Below, in pieces: positions 40,001 through 52,589 of a stretch of 64,000 nt of DNA. A model generated the notes under the pieces. The model did not search any database. It saw only the letters and a list, made by a program, of their open reading frames with translations, and had not been told where the DNA came from. Every line of letters starts with the position of its first letter. The first letter of the stretch is position 1. Source of the stretch: Tetranychus cinnabarinus (taxonomy: Eukaryota > Arthropoda > Arachnida > Trombidiformes > Tetranychidae); contig WHVY01000002.1 in NCBI GenBank assembly GCA_022266195.1, positions 7,889,001-7,953,000 on the forward strand, read 5' to 3'. The translations under genes and the position numbers were made by a program.

Positions 40001-43000
40001 TCCTCTTTAAAGATAAGGTGGTGATCATGATGATGGAAACTGTATAATAGTTCTGTTTAAGAAAAGGTAAAAATTGATTAAGATTATAACTCAAACTTTT
40101 TTTCTCTATTTCTTCTCAGGTCAACATTCTTTACCGTGAGATTGAATTAAGTTATTGATTACTTGCAATCTTTGTGATTATCATTCATTAATAGAGAAGG
40201 AAAAGATGATGGCTTGAAGACGCAAAATTATCCTCTCAAGACAAATCATTATCTGACAAGAAACATCTCTTAAAAGCCACTTCTTGAAAACGTTTCTTGA
40301 CATATAACCACAAATATACGCACTTACACGTCCCTCTTTCAATAGGAAAAGAAGAAGACAAAAAGGAAGAAAGTAAAAGAAATAGATTGATATACTTTCT
40401 TTTTCTTATAACGTTTTCTTCTTTCCTTTTGATATCTTTATTGAGATAATCTTGAAGCCCTAAGCAGCAGATATGACATTTTGACTCTTAATTGTGGCCA
40501 TTGAGTTGATTGTTTCATCAGTTTGATTGTCACCTTCACACGGGCAAGATGTTGCCCAAAGAATCAATAGATTGTTATAATAATGCTAAATCATATCCAT
40601 TATCATCACCTTTTTCATCCTCTACATTGACATTAACTTCATCCTCTTCGTCCACCAAATGTTTAACCAAATCAAAAAGGAAATACCATTCAAATGATTT
40701 TACCAACTATTTTAATGTTTCACTAATTGTTATCTCTTTGATTGCTCTGTTAACCCTTGACACTGTTTCCAGTTTAACATGTGCAGTTAATCAATATCCT
40801 TGTGCTGATGGGAACCAATGTGTTATTGAAACCTATCTTTGTGATAATGACAAGGATTGCGAGGATGGATCAGACGAGACACGATGTTGTATGTTTTAAC
40901 TTTTAATCACAATCTTTAATTGTTGTTGATTGAACTCAATTTTATTTCTTTTCTTTCTTCAAGCACCTCCGAGTTTCGTTGATGCCGATTTTGGTGATCG
41001 ATTCCTGTCAGAAGGTGAAGATTTATCGTTATCTTGTCGAGCTGTTGGATTTCCAACTCCACTTATCCGTTGGAAATTTAATGATCATTTCATCACTTCC
41101 CATCATTCACGTTATCGTAATACAAGTATCAATGGTCATGGTAAACTGTCCATTACTGGAGCCCGTAAAGAAGATGAAGGAACCTATGAATGTGTCGCTG
41201 AAAATGCCAACAATTATATACATTCAAATCAAGCCGTTAAACTGCGAATTAGATGTATGTAACATTGATTTACTTTTTTCTCATTCATTTCACCGTTTTA
41301 ATAACAAATTTTTTCACTTGTACACAGCATCTAGAGACAATGAATTCAGTGTGACACAATTCAATCCAGAAATAAGATACGAAGGTTATTCAGCATACAG
41401 TCCGCCAAGAGGTTTGTCACAATTTAATTACTCTTTTGATCCCACATTGAATTGATTACGATTTATGCAACTTTTAAAATCTACATTTACTGTTTTATAC
41501 CAATTAATCTTTAAATTTGTTTTTATTTCATAGGTAACAATTTTTTCACAATTGTTGCAATTTGACGTTTTTTGTTTAATTTATGTCTATAGCAGTTATA
41601 CTTAGTTTAATTTATGCTCAAAATTTTATTTCTATATTCAATTTTAATTATAATTAACCATGTTTTTTGTCACTAGAAACGAAGGTACCTTTGACATTGT
41701 CAATTGTACCACCTTTTATGGATGTTGAACGAGGTTCTTTTGTTCAATTTGCTTGTGCATCATCAAACCCAAGTGCCAAGTTAGCCTGGGTTTTTGAGCA
41801 AGGTGAACTACCAAGAACAGCTACAGTCGTAAGTATTGAATATTAATTTTATCGTTAATCAGATTTAACTTTATGGGAATTTGGTGGAAATTAATTAATT
41901 TATGATAGATTGACTTCATTTTAATCATCTTTTTGTCATTATATGAAAAATTGTATTTCATCAAAGGCAAATTTTTAAGTATTTTAGGAACCATCATTTT
42001 CAACCATTACTTTTATCATAGATATTAGATTGTTTCTAATTGATTTTAATTCTAGATTGGTGGAACTTTGACCATTCGCAATGCTCAAGAATTTGACCAA
42101 GGAACTTACATTTGTATGGGATCTGATTCATATGGTACCAAAGCAGAGGCTCAAGCTAGATTGACGGTTCGACGACCTCAATCATTGGTTAATGCCAATG
42201 TAATTCCCAGTTATATTGAGGTTCAGGAAGGTGGTAATGTAATGTTATCGTGTAACTCATCAGCACCAGGAAGTTCATTTGTTTGGGCATTCAATCGTGG
42301 TAATCTTCCTCCTGGAGCAGAAACAGTAAGTTGTTTAAAATGTTTACATCTTTGAAATAACAAATTTTCATTTCTAATTTTATTTTAGATTAATAACCAA
42401 TTGCGAATCTATCAAGCCAATCAAAGACACTCGGGTCACTATCGATGTATCGTTAAATCTCCTTATGGCACCGGGGAAGCTTACTCAATGGTCAACATTA
42501 ATCCAGTCATGACTGAAAGACGACCATCAATGATTGTTTCTCCATCTCACGCTGAAGCTGCTCTCGGATCAATGGTCAGATTCCGATGTAATGCAACCGA
42601 TCCACGACCAAATCAAATTATTTGGCAATCCAAACGAGGTGGCTTACCTTTTGGAGCAAATCAAAGCAGAGAGATATTAACAATTGGTCCCATTACCGAC
42701 ATTCATTATGGTGAATACATTTGTATGGTAACAAATTCATATGGCCGTAATCAGCAGACTGTTGAATTACATCGAGCTGGTGGTAGTGCTAGTAGTGATG
42801 TGGATAATCAAGATGGACAAAATCAGCCTACACGTACAACTTTAGGACCAGTTATTGAGATACAACCAGCTGCTGGATTAAACTTGCCTTTAGGTGAATT
42901 AGCTAGATTTGAATGTCGATCAAACGAAATTTTGTCTGATGAGTTACGTTGGATAAGCTCATCTGGAAGTCTTCCTGAAGGAACTACAGTTGTAAGTATT

Positions 43001-46000
43001 CAGTTTTACCTTTAAATTTGATTATTGTATTAAATCTAATTTAAAAATTATCAATTCATTTTATCTTTAGAGTAAAGGAGTTTTGGTTATTCCATCAATT
43101 ACCGCTGCTCATTATGGCATCTATGCATGTGAGGCCAGAAACTCTTATGGAGTTTCGCGTAAAAGTGTTGAACTTCGCCCACCCTCATTAAATCCAAACA
43201 TATCACCACCTTACCGTCCTGTAACTGGACCCATTGAAGCTACAATTGAACCACAACAGCAAACAATTGTTCAAGGTAGTTCAGGAATTCTTCGATGTTT
43301 AGTAACCGGAGATCTAAATGCTGCTGTAATTTGGTCAAAAGTAAACGGAAATTTAACCGATCGACATCGAATTGATGGGGAAATAATGAGAATTGAAAAT
43401 GCAATTATCAATGATAGAGGTTTGTACGTATGTAAAGTTGAATCATCTCCAGGAGTGACTGTTGCTCAAGGATCGGCAATTGTTGAAATTGAACCACGTG
43501 AGGCTCCTGTTGTTGATATTTACCCTGCAGTAACACAGTCAATTCCAATTGGTGGTTCTGCTCTGTTCCAATGTCGTCTCGTTGGTGGTATCCCAGAACC
43601 CGTAATTACATGGTCAAGAGCAGATAATTCACCTTTAACATCCAACGCTGACATTGTTGAAGGCGGTGTAATCCGATTTATTCGTGTAACTGGCGCTGAA
43701 GAAGGTATCTATAAATGTACAGCAGAAAATATTGCCGGTCGAGCCGAGTATGAAGTAACTTTGAGAATCGAGCGAACTGAATTTTCACCAAACAGACCAC
43801 CCTATGTATCACCCCCTGATCCATCGGTCAACCCTCCGGATAAAATTGTCCCTCCTGACCATCTACAACCTTATCGACCCGACATTTCAATTAAAATAAA
43901 CCAACGAAACCCACTCGTGATTAAAGAAGGTGAACCCTTAATTTTGGATTGTTTCACCGAAAGCTCAATGGATACTCAAGTAATTTGGATGTCAGTTGAA
44001 AAGGGTCAGTATATAACAGAAACTGCAACCAGAAGAAGTGTCTATCAAAAGTATGATACAACAGCCGAAGACTCTGGAGAGTACCGATGCGTTGCCCATA
44101 ATTCAGCTGGAAGAGCAGAAGAACGTATTCAAGTTGTTATTGAACCAATTTCAGGCCCTCATCCTACATCGCACCGTAATCCTCACCAATTTACACCTCC
44201 TTCTCCTTCACCATACGAGTCAATACGTAATGTCACTTTAAGTGTTGGAGGATCGACTGAATTTAAATGCCACGCTTCAGGTCCTGATTTAGTTTCTCCC
44301 ATAATGACCTGGTCACGCGAATCAGGTGCTCTGCCAACCAATGCTTATCAAAGGTCTGAAACTCTGTACATCAATAAAATTAACGAAGACAATAGTGGTA
44401 CCTATGTTTGCACTGGACGTTCACCCGATGGTCATGTCATCGTCGTTCAACGAGTCCTTCTCAATGTTCAATCTCAACTGACTCTCGCTCTTGACCCTGT
44501 TTCCCAAGTTGTCTCCGCTGGTCAACGTGTTCAAATTAACTGTGTCGCTGCTGGTAATGGTGTTGAACCTGTTCAAGTTACTTGGAACCGTGAAGGTGCA
44601 GCAATGTCTCCCAATTCGCGAATCATTGGTGGCCAATTGGTTTTCATGTCAATTTCACCCACTGATTCGGGAAGTTACATTTGTAAAGGAATAAGTTCAT
44701 TGGGTGAAGCTCGGGCTGTTGCTCATGTACAAGTTGGACCTTCAAGTGTCCCTCAACCACATCATCCTTACCCAAGCGACCCAATTCGTCTTCCTACCCA
44801 ATATGAAACTCGACCTCCAACTGGTAAACGGGAAATTGTTGATACAAGAGCAAGTAAAACACTATCATGCGACTTCGCACGTATTCCTAACCACATTATC
44901 AGATGGGAATTTAATAATGCCAAAATCTTACCAACCAATGCTGTAGTTTTTGGAAATAATATTGTGTAAGTAATTACCAAATCATGTTCTAATCAAATTA
45001 ACTGTCAATTTAATTTTTTTCAATCCACAGTCTAACAAACATTGATAAAAATAACGAAGGACGTTATATTTGTAATGCCCATCTACCTGGATCTGAAAGA
45101 CCAATTGACCGTGATTTTATTGATCTGATTGTTAGAGGTAAGAGATTTTAATTTTAATTTATTGCATGTTTCATATCCTGATTGTTCAATTAATTCATCC
45201 TGCATGTCTATCATTTGTTTGTTTCAATGTTTGCTCATATTTTGTATCCGCGTTTAAATTGATAATACCAAAAACTGCATGAGATTTAACAAATCTTACC
45301 ACTAATATATCCATATTTTTGCTTGCAATTTCACCGTAAATTACTGACCAAATATTCCATCTTTAAAGTTAATTAAAGGTCAAGTAGTTGTGATGATTGT
45401 TATCAATGACCATGAGAATAACAATTGATTTGTTCAAGTTTTACTGCTAATCTGATTTACGATAAGTAAGTGTTTACTGATCCAGTGATGTAAACACCAA
45501 AAAAGCCTAAATTCATAGTCAAGTGTATTCTTTATAAACTATGACAACCTACATTTTATCTCAACAGTTTATCATTATGATTAATAAATTATGAATCTAT
45601 GTAGATGGTGTAATTTATAGTAGCAGGCAAATTAGCAGAGTTTGCAATTGAAGAGTCGCAAAATTTGTTAATAATCAAAGTGAATATCTTGTTAAATTGA
45701 TTTAATTATCGTTACATGAAAAGTAAAAGGAGAAAGATAGAGCTTTGAGTGGTTAACATAGAAACTGTTAAATAGTAAAATGATTAAAATTGCTTGAATC
45801 ATTAATATTTTGATGATTAAAGCCAGACTGAAACACATCATGTAAGATGAACTTATAAGTAAAAGATTTCTTTTTCCACCTTAATCTATGTAATCTGCTA
45901 TTAAAGAGTTTTTCAAGCTTATTCAGCATTCAATAGGTAACTTGATTATAGCCTTTTCAAGATTTAAAAGGTAACAATTGATTGTCAACCTACTTATATA

Positions 46001-49000
46001 TACTTAATCAACCCTATTATTCCTAACACTTGAAATTAATGTGCCAATTATATTTGATTTAAATCCTTATTAACAACAATTTAAATCTAAACCAACACTT
46101 GAAGCTTAATAGCATGGTTAAGCTATACTTGGATTAAATGGTAAACCATGTTTAAAACAATCAAACGAACCTCTTTTTGTATACTTTTTCATTACAGATT
46201 CAACCTTACCAAGATTGGATTCAATTGACAAAATGCCATTGATTTATCGTAAATCGTTTAATAAAACATTGAAATCATCACCATCGTTTGATGAACATTA
46301 CTTTTGGAAATGATGAATTAAGCGAGAAAATGATTGATCCAATTTATTTTCCACTTTTAACTTAATTATAAAATCTGTTTTTTTACCTGATTTTACTTTT
46401 TACTAGCAAAAAAGTTTAATCATGATTGTTGATTTTTTTTCATTTTGAATCCCAATTTACTTCACTAGACAAGCTATAATCAACAATTGCTTGTACCAAT
46501 TAACAAACATTATTGAAATGTTAACCAATTTATAACATTTTTGCAATAACACTTATTATTACAACAAAATAATCAAATTATCATTGACTAATTATCCTTT
46601 TTGGCAAAATTTTTAGATGTTTAGTTTTGCATCTGATTACAGTTACAAAACAAAGTATTCAATATCAATTTCATTTCAATTTCATTTCAATTTCTGTCTT
46701 CAATTTGCGTGGTTTTATTGAGAAAATTTTCTCATTCCTAACATCTGTTTATATTGAATTTTTGTATGTAAAAGTAGTTGAAGAAAAATGTCTTAAATTG
46801 TCTTTAAATTGTTGTTCATTTTAAATAGGCTTCAATTTCATTGTTTCAAAATATTTCTAACATTTCTTTTTATCCTTATTTTTCAGATGTTCAAAGCTGC
46901 TCTCCTTATGAGTTCCGTTGCTATGATACAACTTGTATTGAACGGGAACGTCGATGTGATGGAAGACCTGATTGTAATGATGGAAGTGATGAACAATATT
47001 GTCCTGGTGAGGAGTTACCTCCGGATTGTGATCGTGATGATTGTGCGTCCCAATTTTTGTCATTTGTTTCAATTGCCCATCGCTAACCTTGACAGTCCTC
47101 ATGAAAAATAGCAATCATAAAGATCATAACCAATTTCACCAAGAAATGCTCATTTAATCAGTTAGATAATTTAGTCAACCAATTTGTTTCAATGTTTCAA
47201 TGAGATGATCATTGTCAGTCATTCTCATGCGAATCTGAGGCGAGTTCTGTTGACTTGTCATCTGTTTTACTTTTCAGTCTTGTATTATTGTTAGGCTGTT
47301 AGTATATTTGTAGTTAATAATCCATTATGATGATTAATGTTTGTCAACTTGTCCAGTCTGCTATTACCTCTATTAACATTCAAATTTATAGTGGTAATTG
47401 TCTTTTGACCATAAACATTTTGATCCATTTTACCTTATTGTTCCGTTTTTCGTCTCTTTATCAATTGTCATGATAAATAGATGAAAAGATAGATTGATTT
47501 GATTTTTTACAAGTTACAATAGTTTCCTGATGACAATATTTTCCTCAATCTCTTTTCATCATCATCCCAAATTGATTGTTTTGTTATCTTCTTGTATCCT
47601 CTTGTGCAGTATTTTCTTATTTCTCTTCATCATTTATCTTTCTTTTTTTTCCTCATTCCTAATCTAATCATTTCCGTCGTTTATTCCCTAGATTCTAGAC
47701 AAGCTTATCCTCGACAACCTGATACTCGATCACGTTATCCAACTGATCCTCGAACAAATTATCCCAATTATCCTCAACCTAGTTACCCAAGCTATCCTGA
47801 TACTCGTTATTCACCTCAACATCCAGTTCAAGTTGAAGTAAAAATTGAATCCAATAAATTACTGGTAAATGTTGGTGATGATTTAGAGTTGCGATGTCAC
47901 GCTGATGGACCTGATTATCGTTATGAATGGTTTAAAGATATTCAACCAGTAAGGAATGAAAATGCAGAAATAAATCACAATATGCTTAATATTAGAAATG
48001 TGAAACCTGAAAATGGAGGTGTTTACACTTGTAGAGCTCGTAATCGATATGGTTACGGAACTGATGAACATGTTGTTATGATTCAGAGAGGTGAGGGAAA
48101 AACTAAAGATTTAAGTTAATTTATTTTGACTTTAATCATGGAAATTAACTTTAATGTCAATTTATTATTTTTCACAATTAGTTTCCCCTCAAGATGAAAA
48201 CAAAGTAGTTGAAGCTGATCTGGGTGCATCTATTAGACTTGACTGTCCTCGAACTGTTCCTGGTGCTGTTTATACTTGGGCTCGACCTGGTCAAGCTTTA
48301 CCCAAAGACAGTGAAATCTCGAGCGATCGGTTAATCTTACGAAATGTTAAACCCAATTTTGCAGGGCAATATGAATGCATAGCTAAAGGACCTCAAGGAA
48401 CAGCTGTATCCTTTTTATCATTAGTTGTCAGAAAAGTCATTCCGCGATTCCGACGTGAAATGTATTCCCATATCAAATTACCATCAATTCCTGATCCAGA
48501 GCAGTTATTTGACATTGAAATATCTATTAAACCTGAATTCGGTGAAGGTCTCATCATTTATAGCTCAGGTCCATCAACCAATACTGGAAATTTTGTCTCT
48601 CTTTCACTCAACCGGGGTATGCTTGAATATCGTATACAAAGTGGATCGGCTGATGTAGTTAAAATACGTTCAACTAAACCTATACCTCTCTTTGAATGGA
48701 CCAAAATTGTTATTCAAAAAGATGGTAATCATGTTGGTTTGTTTATCAATGATTTAGCTGAAGTTCCAGACAAACTATCAGGTAACAATACTGACCTTAT
48801 ATTGGGTGAACCTCTTTACATTGGAGGAATTCCCAGTACAGCTCAAATCAATTCAGAGGCAGGTAGAGTTGATGGTTTTATTGGTTGCATGTCAGTCTTG
48901 AAAATCAAGGGTAGATCAATTGTGATGGCTGATGAAGGTGAATCTGTAAGCATTTCATCTTGTTCAACTTGTTCCACTAATGTGTGTTCAGGTCATGGAG

Positions 49001-50252
49001 CTTGTCATGAAGACTCTACTGTAACAAACGGATTCCAGTGCATCTGCCATCCTGGTTTTTCGGGAAGCAACTGTTCAGCCAATGTAGACTCATGTAAAGA
49101 AGGTTCATGTGGTACAGGCCGATGTGTCAATGTACCTGAAGGCGGATTCGAATGTTACTGTCCATATGGACGAACAGGACTTCGATGTGAAAGGGAAGTA
49201 ATAATTCGTAGACCTGCATTCGGAGGTAAATCCTATTTAGCTCTTCCAAAGCCGACTGAAAACACAGCATCACCTGATGAAAAGAAGCCTGAACAACAGC
49301 CACAGGAATTGAAGCTTGTCATGCATATCAAACCAAACCTCGAGAAGGAAGGTTTATTAATGTATTCTGGTCAAGATGATTCGGGTAAAAAGGATTTTGC
49401 TGCTGTCACAATTAAAAATAGAGCCATTGAATTTGCCTTCGACACTGGTTCAGGGCCTGCGTTTATTAGGAGTCCACAGTTTGAGATTTTAGATGATTTT
49501 GTGACCTTTGAAGTAAAAACCATTGAAAATCAAGGTATACTTTCAGTTAATGGTGTAGAGTATTCAGAAAAAGCTCCAGGAGCAGCAAAAAGATTACAAT
49601 TGGAAACTCCAATGTTTATCGGAGGTGTTGATAAGCAGAAAGTCAAATTACCTCGATCACTTAACGTCTCTCATGGTTTTGATGGTTGTATTGCTCATGT
49701 AAGTTTCCTTTTACCTTTACAATATTTGCATTGTGTTATAAAAGTAATTAATCTAATATAGGTAAACATCAGGGTATATATTTAAATAATACCTGACAAA
49801 CAAATTAACCAGAACATGTTGAAATTAATTTCATGCTGTTTATTCATTAATCTGTCATCAAAATTTAGGTTGAAGTGAATGGTATTGCTGTTGATTGGGC
49901 GACCACCGTAGTAGACTCAGCAAATGTTGATGATTGCGGTCCTCATGAGCAATGTACAGAGCAAACTTGTCAAAATGGAGGCATATGTCAACGTGATCAA
50001 CGTGATATCTGTGCTTGTCTACCTGGTTTCACAGGTAAAGACTCTTTAATTGACCATTTAAATAACCATTAAATTGTATCTAATTTTTTACCCTTTACTC
50101 TTTACCCTTTAGGCTACCATTGTGAGGTATCACTCTTGTCAACCAGTAGACCAGAGACTGTAACATTATCCAGTGAAACATCTGACAAAATATCAACTAC
50201 ACAATTGATTGAGACAACCAATGGAACCCTTACAATCACCGAATCCCCATAA
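34038..50252 (+). CDS. Perlecan (basement-membrane heparan sulfate proteoglycan), compact form
   Basis: Orthologue of HSPG2, Drosophila trol and worm unc-52; a secreted basement-membrane proteoglycan. Exons: 34038..34113, 34347..34442, 38582..39202, 39282..39434, 39502..39621, 40964..41254, 41328..41411, 41677..41828, 42056..42325, 42389..42991, 43071..44965, 45031..45137, 46887..47042, 47692..48090, 48182..49698, 49869..50034, 50113..50252. They sum to 6846 nt in one open frame, 2281 residues. Order: signal peptide (KLFVIWLVIHSVNS), acidic FSIGGSGDG (likely glycosaminoglycan site), Ser/Thr- and Tyr-rich linker, Ig, two LDL-receptor class A modules, eleven Ig domains, one LDLRA, two Ig, laminin-G 1, two EGF, laminin-G 2, one EGF, then a Thr/Ser tail ending in TAA. 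No SEA module, laminin IV/laminin-EGF region or third laminin-G is seen. AATAAA lies at 50368. Alternative ends are listed separately. Most junctions are phase 1. Confidence 0.93.
34347..34442 (+). other. Perlecan exon 2 with candidate heparan sulfate attachment site
   Basis: The exon encodes DDEDFSIGGSGDG followed by DDREG. A Ser-Gly pair flanked by acidic residues is the consensus for glycosaminoglycan attachment and sits near the N-terminus, as in perlecan domain I. Only this one clear site is present in the N-terminal region. Confidence 0.7.
34443..38581 (+). other. Long perlecan intron
   Basis: 4.1 kb between exons 2 and 3, bounded by GTAAGT and TTTACAG. I see no exon, repeat or RNA gene in it. 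Its size compared with the other introns suggests regulatory DNA, but nothing specific supports that. Confidence 0.6.
40549..40888 (+). other. Perlecan alternative first exon with own signal segment and LDLRA module
   Basis: An ATG at 40549 opens an uninterrupted frame: about 60 residues of Ser/Thr-rich and basic sequence, a hydrophobic segment (NVSLIVISLIALLTL), then SLTCAVNQYPCADGNQC through DNDKDCEDGSDETRC, a complete LDLRA module. The exon ends at a GTATGT donor in phase 1 and joins 40964 in frame, which would give 2039 residues. It cannot be joined to the upstream exon: that ends in phase 1, whereas the only nearby acceptor (40771-40772, TTTCCAG) needs an incoming phase 2. This favours an alternative promoter and a second N-terminus. 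An unseen phase-changing exon between 39622 and 40772 is the main alternative. Confidence 0.65.
46198..46313 (+). other. Perlecan alternative last exon (short isoform)
   Basis: After an ATTACAG acceptor, in the phase left by the exon ending at 45137, a frame of 38 codons runs to TGA at 46311-46313 (DSTLPRLDSIDKMPLIYRKS and on, ending EHYFWK). Used as a terminal exon it would give a 1527-residue product without the last LDLRA, two Ig domains and all of domain V. Worm unc-52 is known to make short forms lacking the C-terminal region. The matching phase and good acceptor support it; the peptide itself is not recognised. Confidence 0.5.
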
Positions 50253-51255
50253 TTAAAGCATCAGAATAGTTAATTGTCAGAATTATTATGCTAAAAGTTG
50301 TCATATGATACAATTTTACCTTTTTTAAAGTTGAAGTATTAAACAGTTAAACAGCAACACTAGTTGAAATAAATGTAAAACCAAATAATTTTAACCAATA
50401 GGTAACAAAATTGGAACCGCAAAGTACTTACAATGTTTTTAATTTTTTTGTTTATAACCAAAATTAACTAATTTTCCTTCCGTAAACATCCTGCAAGGTT
50501 AACAATTGACACCAATTATTTAGTCTAAAACACTTTAAATTGTTGAAATATCAATCAATTGATTTTTTTGTTACAATAATTAGTATAAACTATTTTGATA
50601 TCTCTTTTATGGTTAACCATAAAATCCTTTGGTTTGTCATTTAAATTAAAACACAATCTGTATTTTTGTCAAACATAATTGTAATGTAATCTTATTAATC
50701 AACTGTCACCCGGTAAAAGTGTTTCAATAATTACGATATTTTAATAACAAGAAATGCTAAGCATTGAGTTTAATTGTAACAAGGAACGAATAATTTTGCT
50801 TAGGAACTTTAGATAATCTTGAAATGAACATTTTTTACATAACAATCAATTAGCTATCATATAATATCACATTTAAAAATGTTATTACATTTCTTGATTG
50901 TAATCCATTTCAAGTGTTAAATTAATACCAAATGAAGCGAGATAAATTTTAACCTTTAAGGTTTATTACCAACATATTGTAGTTACATTACAATATCAAG
51001 CAATTGCGTTTGCATTTAAAGATAAACTGACCAGTTTATCCCAATTAATACAATAATTTTGTCCTTTAACATCATTAACATTATATTAAATAAATGAATA
51101 ATGATGGAAAAGAGGGAAAAAAATTGATTGTGTCAATTGAAGTTAAAAAATAAATCTATCAAAGTTATCAATGTTAGTCCAATGATGCTAGAAATTTGAT
51201 CCAGTATTGAAGTTGAGTTGAATTGTTACAATTTAAGCCTAATCAATGATAATCG
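50253..51255. other. Convergent 3' region of perlecan and GPCR genes
   Basis: About 1 kb of AT-rich DNA holding the perlecan 3' UTR, with AATAAA at 50368-50373, and the 3' UTR of the GPCR on the other strand. I looked for a laminin-G exon that would complete perlecan domain V and see none. Confidence 0.55.
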
Positions 51256-52589
51256 TCATTCAGCTGCAGCACTTGATCCAATTGATTTTTTGTATAAACT
51301 TGTATCAGCAAATTTCCTTCCAGTAAAACTGTAGGTTAATCCGTTTGTTGATTTATCATCAGTCACCATGCATTTTCGTAGAACCCTGCAAATCCTGAAT
51401 CGAGCCACAAATTCAGCCTTAAATCGTTCCTTTAAAATCAAAAGCAAAATCCAAATTAGTGTGCATATTAAAATGGTATTAAAGTAATACTTGAAGCTTT
51501 TGTTCAATTTCAATCCTTTTACTTTCGCTTTTCACTGTTTCCTATCCTTATCCATTCACTGGTAACATTTTTCATTTTACATTAATATATTACAACATTT
51601 CAATTTAGGATCCACTAATATCATTAATTCATGAGACTAAAATGAGTGGTTCATTTGAAATTTGAAATAGTAATATTAAGCAAATACAAAGCATTTCAAC
51701 TGTTTACATTGAAATACAAAATGAAATAACAAGCTGAGCTTCAACTGTGTGTTAATTAATTAATATACTTACTCCGTAAATAGCATAAATGAATGGATTG
51801 TAACATGAATTGGACATTGAAAGCCAATGACATGAAAACCAGATCACATTAATATATTTATATCTGTAAACATAATAAATAAAGTACAATAATTTGAGTA
51901 ATCCATTCATATTTAATGTACACAATGTTGGCAGTTTTTTGTTGCTTTCTTGGTCGATTTATGCACAATTTCAATTGATTGAATGCTTTCCTCCGATTGT
52001 CATCTCATTTTTCAATATTATTAACACTATTATCATTGTATTACCATCAAATTGGACCAACCAACTATCATTGTTTTGCCTTTTCCGTCATCTCATTACA
52101 TATTAACACATAATCATTATGAAAAGTTCATTTTCATTGCCATTTATTTACTCATTGTGACTTGAAAGAAGGAAAAAAATGCAAATAAATGTGAAAAATA
52201 GACTTTCCTTTTTCACCCTTTATTACAACAATTTTGACAATTTTAATGCGATTAAGTTAATCTGCCTTTTTTTCAACCAGAATCAAGCAACCAAATGATG
52301 AATGATGAAGATGAGAAACAAAAGGATTCACATTTTGAGGAGCTTTTTCGGGATAACCAACAACTTGAACATGGAGTAATTTCAAATGTAATTTACCAAA
52401 TTTACTCAATACTAATCAATGCGATTACTTGGTAATACAGTTTGATTGGAGTTTGGGTTGATGGATGATTAACCAAAACAATACTTACTCATTGATGGAT
52501 GGATAAATCTCTTGAAGTATATTGTACAGTTGAAAGGGTAACCAGCAAATGGCAAAAAGAGCGACAACAATGAACAGCATTTTGATAAC
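51256..52589 (-). CDS. Peptide-type rhodopsin-family GPCR, last three coding exons (partial)
   Basis: Exons complement(join(51256..51429, 51773..51863, 52489..52589)) give one frame of 122 codons before a TGA. The first carries TM6 (VVALFAICWLPFQLYNIL, with the CWLP motif), the second the third extracellular loop and TM7 (IWFSCHWLSMSNSCYNPFIY, where N-P-F-I-Y is the NPxxY motif), the third the start of the tail (GERFKAEFVARFRICR) and 40 more residues. The intron phases agree (GA plus A makes Glu; then phase 0). The HWL-MSNSCYNPFIY wording is typical of invertebrate neuropeptide receptors such as those for leucokinin, RYamide, SIFamide or NPF; I cannot choose among them. TM1-TM5 are not recognised in the next 11 kb and probably lie right of the window or in short exons I missed. 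Confidence 0.85.

Noticed and set aside
46627..46824. 65-codon plus frame in a perlecan intron
   Set aside because: No Ig, LDLRA or EGF pattern and no splice sites in the right phase.
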